From Limisphaerales bacterium (GTDB lineage Bacteria; Verrucomicrobiota; Verrucomicrobiia; Limisphaerales; PALSA-1396), in contig PLJQ01000081.1 of NCBI GenBank assembly GCA_003140275.1, positions 1-10,693 on the forward strand: DNA of 10,693 bases. Direction: 5' to 3'. Position numbers and translations under genes: made by a program. Positions 6,870 through 10,693 of the stretch are shown here, one piece after another; position 1 is the stretch's first letter, and each line of letters starts with the position of its first letter. A model generated the notes under the pieces. The model did no database searches and was not told where the DNA came from. It worked only from the letters and a program-made list of their open reading frames with translations.

Positions 6870-7795
6870 TTCTCGGTCTGGGCTTGGGCCTTTTTGGTTT
6901 CGGCCAAATGCTGGTCGAACCAATCGGCCATCGTTTTGACTTCCTCGTTCATCGTAAGCCAGGCATGGCCGCCGCCTTTCTTCACGATAAGCTCCGCCGA
7001 CCCGCCGGCGCTCTTGATGGCCTCGACCATTTTTTGCGATTGCTGCAATGGCACCACCGGGTCGGCGTCGCCGTGAATGAACAGGAAGGGAACGTTCGCC
7101 GCTTCTTTGGCCAGGTAAACAGGCGAGATGGCTTTCGCGCCTTCCTTGATTTCCTCCTCGCTGTGGCCTTTGACGCCGCCGAGGAAAATCAAATCGCCCA
7201 CGATATTCAGATTCGCCGCCTTGCCGCCCCAATCGAGAAAGTCAGTCGGTGGAAAGAAGACCACCGCCGCTTTGACGCGAGTGTTGTGACGTTGCAATGG
7301 ATTTTTCGCATCGGGTTCGCCGTTTTCGGGTGTGACGGTTGCGAGCGTGGCCAGGTGGGCGCCGGCCGAGGCGCCGGTAATGCCCAGCCGGTCGGGATCA
7401 ATCTTGTAGTCCGGCGCGTGTTCTTTGACGTAACGAATGGCCAGGCGGATGTGTTGCTCCATTTCATTGACGGTGTATCGGGTGCGCGAGCCGGGCCGGA
7501 CCGCGAACACTGTGTAACCGTGGGCGCAAAAAATTTGATAAAACTGTCCGCGCATGTGATCGCGAATCTTGCCGCGATCCGAGTAATAAGAACCGCTGGC
7601 AACATCGACGATGGCCAACCCGTTCGCTTTGCCTTTGGGGACGAACACATCCATCAACAGGCCGGTGCCGTGAACTTCGCCGTAAAGCTGGTCAATCTTT
7701 TGTTCGTAAGACAGCGGCTCTTCGGCGAACGCCGCCGAGGCGGTCACGAACGCCAGCCCAAGGACCAACCACCATTTTCGCATATCATTCTTCAT
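6866..7795 (-). CDS. Secreted alpha/beta-hydrolase (esterase/lipase or peptidase-like)
   Basis: The 309-residue product starts at ATG 7795, preceded by GGAAAGG with a 5-nt gap. A second ATG lies four codons in. Residues about 6-24 form a signal peptide ending ASAAFA. The fold is a BD-FAE/Abhydrolase_3-type alpha/beta hydrolase. The nucleophile elbow GASAGA places Ser143, Asp245 in HGDADPVVP is the likely acid, and His277 in GGGHAW the base. The usual HGGG oxyanion motif is replaced near residues 63-75 by a DVASGSYYSDRG segment, unlike classical hormone-sensitive-lipase relatives but seen in some secreted carbohydrate-esterase-like members. The stop overlaps the next start (ATGA at 6866-6869), so it is probably translated together with the glycosidase. 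Removing acyl groups from a polysaccharide is a reasonable role but is inferred. Confidence 0.85.
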   Translation of the reverse strand: MKNDMRKWWLVLGLAFVTASAAFAEEPLSYEQKIDQLYGEVHGTGLLMDVFVPKGKANGLAIVDVASGSYYSDRGKIRDHMRGQFYQIFCAHGYTVFAVRPGSRTRYTVNEMEQHIRLAIRYVKEHAPDYKIDPDRLGITGASAGAHLATLATVTPENGEPDAKNPLQRHNTRVKAAVVFFPPTDFLDWGGKAANLNIVGDLIFLGGVKGHSEEEIKEGAKAISPVYLAKEAANVPFLFIHGDADPVVPLQQSQKMVEAIKSAGGSAELIVKKGGGHAWLTMNEEVKTMADWFDQHLAETKKAQAQTEK

Positions 7796-7800
7796 ACGGA

Positions 7801-7807
7801 CCTTTCC
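7801..7807 (-). promoter_or_regulatory. Ribosome binding site of the alpha/beta-hydrolase gene
   Basis: GGAAAGG on the minus strand ends 5 nt before the ATG at 7795. It is the clearest Shine-Dalgarno-like site in the window and supports that start over the ATG at 7783. Confidence 0.55.
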
Positions 7808-8071
7808 ATCGTCCCTCGGTCACGGGGCTGAGTTTAACCACAACCGTTTGGCAGGCAGAGTGAGACCGGGATTTGATCGCGTGGCGACTGTCAGAGTTAT
7901 TTTGTTTCGATCGCCGGCACATGAATGGGCTGAAGTAAACTTCCTCAATCCCTAAAAGTCACTTAAAAAATTGGTGGTGTGCTCGCTTCGCGTTGCGCCC
8001 CGCGCGGTGAGCGCCTCAAGCCAAAAAAACCTGGTGGAACAATCACGACCCTCTTGATAAACCTCATAGGC
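7808..8071. other. Intergenic region with no recognised gene
   Basis: No reading frame here looks protein-like. It holds a GC-rich stretch (about 7981-8023) in which GCTC, CGCG, CGCG and GAGC blocks are symmetrically placed and can form a weak hairpin. An AT-rich tract near 7950-7975 could belong to a promoter for the downstream esterase-glycosidase pair on the minus strand, but I cannot name boxes with confidence. Confidence 0.4.
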
Positions 8072-8092
8072 GCTGAAGTGCCCTGGTTGAAT
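8072..8092 (-). repeat. attC-like half site (R''/L'' arm only)
   Basis: Read on the minus strand, ATTCAAC at 8092-8086 is a perfect RYYYAAC core. The 21-nt stretch is identical at 16 of 21 positions to the equivalent arm of the attC-like site at 741-761, including the uninterrupted 9-mer GCCCTGGTT (plus-strand reading). Four of the five differences are transitions. It begins 5 nt after a small membrane-protein stop, as an attC would. No matching R' core (GTTRRRY) is found in the following ~130 nt, so this is at best a decayed or truncated site. Confidence 0.4.
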
Positions 8093-8097
8093 TGATA

Positions 8098-8346
8098 CTA
8101 TCCGTGCGAGTTAGCAAGAACCACGGCAGCCCAAAATGCAAGTGCCAAGCCTGATAATATGGATACGACCAAACAACGGCGGTCCTTCAAGCGGATCAGA
8201 CCTCCAACAGACAAGGTGGTGGCAAGAATTGCAGCGAGCAGACCGATCGGTATAAATACCGCACCGAAAACATAGCCAAGAGGAAACGCTAACAAGCTAA
8301 CCAGGGCACACCAAGCGGAGTACTTCACGATTGCAGTCGAGGTCAT
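8098..8346 (-). CDS. Small hypothetical membrane protein (three predicted helices)
   Basis: The 82-residue product is almost entirely hydrophobic, with likely membrane helices at about residues 8-28, 30-51 and 58-78. A short charged loop, RLKDRRC, lies between the second and third. No family is recognised. The start is the ATG at 8346; an AGGAG lies about 20 nt upstream, too far to be convincing. A half attC-like site follows the stop closely, so it may be an old integron cassette now isolated among sulfatase and glycosidase genes. The strong hydrophobic pattern favours a real gene, but short length and a weak start keep confidence moderate. Confidence 0.5.
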   Translation of the reverse strand: MTSTAIVKYSAWCALVSLLAFPLGYVFGAVFIPIGLLAAILATTLSVGGLIRLKDRRCLVVSILSGLALAFWAAVVLANSHG

Positions 8347-8522
8347 GTTGATGGGGTCGGCGTGCTCCTGTTGTTATTCGACCTCTCGGTGCGGTCCAAT
8401 TCTTTTCACATTTCGCAGCCTATTCCTGCTTTTCCAACTTGTAAACCAGAGTTTGAGAGGAATTCTTGGATAAATATTGAATCGACAAACGCCGCACTCC
8501 CCAAAAAAGAGGCCTTCGTTTG
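8347..8522. other. Intergenic region with no recognised gene
   Basis: A minus-strand open frame spans 8374-8622, but its N-terminal third is encoded by hairpin repeats and the rest has no protein-like character. It is not called. An AT-rich patch lies at 8466-8482. Nothing else stands out. Confidence 0.4.
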
Positions 8523-8691
8523 GTAGCGGCAGGCATCCTTGCCTGTCGTAGAGCCGGGGCTTCCAGCCCGGCGGATAAAGCCTCACGCCAGTCCAACCCG
8601 TCCCCCATTTAGGGAGTCGCACTACGATTGATCGTTCCTTCCGGGCGGCAGGGATGCCGCCCTCTTCGTCAGGCAGGATGCCTGACGCTAC
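8523..8691. repeat. Cluster of four GC-rich hairpins bounded by inverted GTAGCG/CGCTAC
   Basis: Hairpin A is CAGGCA-TCCT-TGCCTG (8530-8545). Hairpin B, 8553-8572, has a GCCGGGGCT/AGCCCGGC stem with one bulged G. Hairpin C is GGGCGGCA-GGGA-TGCCGCCC (8643-8662), a perfect 8-bp stem. Hairpin D is CGTCAGGCA-GGA-TGCCTGACG (8667-8687), a perfect 9-bp stem. The hexamer GTAGCG at 8523-8528 is mirrored by CGCTAC at 8686-8691. About 70 bp without hairpins separates the A/B pair from the C/D pair. A and D share the CAGGCA...TGCCTG theme, which points to repeated units of a REP-like family. Confidence 0.75.
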
Positions 8692-8902
8692 TTTTTCGGA
8701 ATTCGATTTCGCTGAGAGCGTCCCCGATGATTGCCAGCGCTTTGTCCATCTCCGGCTTTGTGATGGGCAAGGCGGGCGTCAGGGTGAGGATGTTGCCCAT
8801 CGTCAGTTTGAAATTCAGCCCTTTGCTCAGTGGCCTATGTAGCTGGTCTGATAGAGGATGTCTTCATAGTTGTTTGGGGCGCCATACCAGGCTCCAGAAC
8901 TT
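8669..8902 (-). pseudogene. C-terminal remnant of a class-III aminotransferase, frameshifted
   Basis: Between about 8830 and 8669 the minus strand reads SKGLNFKLTMGNILTLTP, then ALPITKPEMDKALAIIGDAL and SEIE. This matches the C-terminal pattern of PLP-dependent class-III (ornithine/GABA/AGXT2-type) aminotransferases: GL..K...GN.L...P.L.IT..E.D.AL.I...AL. Upstream, in another frame, a protein-like stretch (WYGAPNNYEDILYQTSYIGH) runs from about 8893 to a TGA at 8827-8829. The two join if one base has been lost near 8828. No start codon, catalytic Lys or PLP-binding part is present. The last codons run into hairpin D, which supplies the stop. The relic abuts the sulfatase stop codon, so most of the gene appears to have been deleted or replaced. 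Confidence 0.6.
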
Positions 8903-10264
8903 TCACGGCTTCTGCCACGGCACTGCGCCGCCAACCTGAATGTGTGTCTGCAATGCGGCAGAAAGTTCGTTGAACAGTTTTCGGTTGTGCGCGGCCAGGT
9001 TGGTTTTCTCCAGAGGATCGTCCTTGAGATTGTACAATTCCAACGGTGTAAACAGATTGTTCTGAAGTAATTTCCAGTCGCCACGCCGAATCGCGTCAAT
9101 TGTCTTGCCCATGAATTGTTCGCCTCCTTCGCGTCGCGTCCAGAACAGATCGCGTTCAAGCGGCGGCTGGGATTGGCCCAGCAACGTGGGCAGGATCGAA
9201 ACACCGTCAATGCGTTGTGCGATCTTCACGCCCGCCGCCTCACAAAGCGTTGGCAGCACATCCATCGTCAACGCGATCCGATCGGTTCGCGAGCCACTTT
9301 TGATGTGAGCATTCCACACGGCGCACATTGGCACTTTAATGCCACCTTCATAAATGCCGCCTTTACCGCCGTGAAGCGCGCCGTTATTAGCGCCGGCTTC
9401 GAGTTGTCCGCCGTTGTCGCTGGTGAACACAATCAGCGTGTTGTCGTAAAGACCGGTTTGTTTCAGAGCGGCAATCACGCGCCCGATGCCGTCGTCCAAT
9501 TGTTCGATCAAGGCGACCAGCTTGGCGCGTTTTTCGTCGAGGCCCGGTTCGCGCCGTTTCACTCGCTCCAACCAGTCATTGGGCGGTTGAATCGGCACAT
9601 GCGGCGCGTTGTAGGCGAGATAGAGGAAGAATGGCTTTTTCGATTTCGCGCGCTCGTGAACGTAATCAATGGACCATTGCGTGAACAAATCCGTGGCGTG
9701 GCCGGGCGGGTCGATGGTTTGCGAGTTGAGGCGGAGGTAATTGAGGCCGTGACGGCGATGGTGGTTGTAATCGTCCATCATGTCGCCGAGGAACCCGTGG
9801 AAATGATCGAACCCGCGTTCGTTCGGCGTGTTGGGTGATTCCAATCCCAGATGCCACTTGCCAACGATGGCGGTGTGGTAGCCGGCGCGTTTGAGCAGTT
9901 GCGGGAGCAGAACGGCGTTTGGCGAGAGCCAGCCCCAGTTTTCGGCCGGATGCGTGCGAATGACGCCGGGTACGCCAACGAATTCAGGATAACGTCCGCT
10001 CAACAGCGCCGCCCGCGTCGGCGAACAAACCGGGCAGTTCGCGTAGAAGTTGTCGAAGCGCATTCCCGCCGCGATGAGGCCGTCAATGTTCGGCGTCCGC
10101 AAATCCTTCGCGCCGTAACTGGACAGGTCGCCGTAGCCCAAATCATCCGCGAGAATGATGAGGATGTTGGGCGGGTGTTCGGCGCCGGCGGCGCGTGATA
10201 CAATTGCTGTAAAGAAGGCGATGACAAAACCTGTGGTGAGCAAGGTGGAAGAAATACTTTTCAT
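8903..10264 (-). CDS. Secreted Cys-type sulfatase (arylsulfatase A family)
   Basis: The product has 453 residues from the ATG at 10264. An in-frame GTG four codons upstream directly abuts AGGCGG and leaves no room for initiation; that AGGCGG lies 12 nt from the ATG. A signal peptide covers about residues 1-28. The formylglycine signature CSPTR gives Cys80, which must be converted to formylglycine by a maturation enzyme not in this window. Metal-binding Asp40-Asp41 (ADDLGYGD), Lys136/His138 in GKWHLG, His222 in APHVPIQ, Asp283-Asn284 in TSDNGG and Lys301 complete the usual active site. The C-terminal WKLL and ELYNLKDDPLEKTNLA segments are typical, and the length is near normal. It hydrolyses a sulfate ester, most likely on a glycan; the S1 subfamily cannot be told by eye. 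It is probably co-transcribed with the truncated sulfatase gene 24 bp upstream. Confidence 0.93.
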   Translation of the reverse strand: MKSISSTLLTTGFVIAFFTAIVSRAAGAEHPPNILIILADDLGYGDLSSYGAKDLRTPNIDGLIAAGMRFDNFYANCPVCSPTRAALLSGRYPEFVGVPGVIRTHPAENWGWLSPNAVLLPQLLKRAGYHTAIVGKWHLGLESPNTPNERGFDHFHGFLGDMMDDYNHHRRHGLNYLRLNSQTIDPPGHATDLFTQWSIDYVHERAKSKKPFFLYLAYNAPHVPIQPPNDWLERVKRREPGLDEKRAKLVALIEQLDDGIGRVIAALKQTGLYDNTLIVFTSDNGGQLEAGANNGALHGGKGGIYEGGIKVPMCAVWNAHIKSGSRTDRIALTMDVLPTLCEAAGVKIAQRIDGVSILPTLLGQSQPPLERDLFWTRREGGEQFMGKTIDAIRRGDWKLLQNNLFTPLELYNLKDDPLEKTNLAAHNRKLFNELSAALQTHIQVGGAVPWQKP

Positions 10265-10288
10265 GAACACAGTCACCCGCCTGATGAT

Positions 10289-10693
10289 TTAATTATCGTC
10301 TGCGACCAGCTGGCCCGCCGGTCGAACATTTTTCCCTTCGCGTTTGGCTCGCGAGTCGCCCAAATCTTCCCGGCATTTTTCCAGCAACGCTTCGAGGCGT
10401 TTCACCACGTCGGGATGTTGGTCGGCCACATTGATCGTTTCACCGATGTCGTTTTCGAGGTCAAATAGTTCCGCGCCGATTTGTTGGGTCGCGTATTTCC
10501 CGGGTTTACCGCCACCACCGGGAGGCTCCGGATGAGTGTAGTCGTGTAAAACGTGGAGTTTCCATTTGCCGCTCCGCACCGCCTGCAGCGCCTTTCCCCA
10601 ATAGTAGAAGTACGCCTCGTGCGGACTTTTCGCGCCGGTCTGGCCGGACATCAACGGCCAGATGTCGAGGCCGTCGATTTTATTTTTTGGCAG
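10289..10693 (-). CDS. Sulfatase, C-terminal part (gene runs off the right edge)
   Basis: The frame is open to the last base of the window and gives 134 C-terminal residues. IDGLDIWPLMSG, HEAYFYYW, VRSGKWKLH and ELFDLENDIGETINVADQHP are the standard C-terminal landmarks of arylsulfatase A-type enzymes. The first matches the IDGxSILP segment of the neighbouring sulfatase. The catalytic N-terminal two thirds, including the formylglycine site, lie outside the window, so activity cannot be judged. A Gly-rich loop (PGGGGKPG) lies before the final subdomain. The stop is 24 nt before the next sulfatase start, consistent with a tandem sulfatase operon. ATG codons inside the fragment are not real starts. 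Confidence 0.9.
   Translation of the reverse strand: MPKNKIDGLDIWPLMSGQTGAKSPHEAYFYYWGKALQAVRSGKWKLHVLHDYTHPEPPGGGGKPGKYATQQIGAELFDLENDIGETINVADQHPDVVKRLEALLEKCREDLGDSRAKREGKNVRPAGQLVADDN

Noticed and set aside
6870..7232. N-terminal extension of the glycosidase frame upstream of 6869
   Set aside because: The extra 121 residues are a shadow of the esterase gene in another frame, Arg-rich and without motifs. The ATGA overlap gives the natural start.
6884..7831. 315-codon plus-strand open frame
   Set aside because: It is antisense to the alpha/beta-hydrolase, whose catalytic triad is intact on the other strand.
8374..8622. 82-codon minus-strand open frame
   Set aside because: Part is encoded by hairpins A and B of the repeat cluster, and the rest shows no protein-like pattern.
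8667..8697. Hairpin D followed by a run of five T as an intrinsic terminator
   Set aside because: The T-run is on the plus strand, where no gene precedes it. On the minus strand the hairpin is not followed by T residues.
9116..9838. 240-codon plus-strand open frame
   Set aside because: It is antisense to the sulfatase gene and has no protein-like motifs.

Overview
The window looks like chromosomal DNA of a soil or aquatic Verrucomicrobiota (Limisphaerales/Pedosphaera-like). The grounds are Cys-type sulfatases, a MauG/cytochrome-c-peroxidase-like diheme protein, a GH67-like glycosidase, abundant palindromic intergenic repeats and integron-type attC sites. This is a judgement from gene content and style; no marker gene is present. 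Every gene I accept is on the minus strand, so transcription runs from high to low coordinates.

Layout. (1) 1-1604: two small hypothetical membrane-protein genes separated by a 120-bp attC-like imperfect palindrome (642-761). A second attC seems to start at 97 and run off the left edge. No integrase gene is in the window, so this resembles the end of a chromosomal cassette array (CALIN-type). (2) 1767-4085: a secreted protein joining a diheme cytochrome-c-peroxidase/MauG-like domain to a right-handed parallel beta-helix. (3) 4137-4297: a large imperfect inverted repeat in the intergenic gap. (4) 4359-7795: an alpha/beta-hydrolase esterase and a large secreted GH67/GH115-like glycosidase, joined by an ATGA stop/start overlap. 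A 67-bp perfect-stem palindrome lies inside the glycosidase reading frame, ahead of its signal peptide. (5) 7796-8902: a low-density region with a half attC-like site, a small three-helix membrane protein, a cluster of four GC-rich hairpins and a frameshifted 3' remnant of a class-III aminotransferase. (6) 8903-10693: one complete sulfatase and the C-terminal end of another, 24 bp apart and probably co-transcribed.

How the genes may work together: the sulfatases, the esterase and the glycosidase all carry export signals (the truncated sulfatase is unseen at its N-terminus) and could together desulfate, de-esterify and cleave a decorated polysaccharide. Sulfatases of the Cys type need a formylglycine-generating enzyme, which is not in the window. 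The peroxidase/beta-helix protein may be a periplasmic redox or surface-glycan protein; no link to the esterase-glycosidase pair is shown beyond adjacency. No rRNA, tRNA, CRISPR array, transposase or phage gene was seen.
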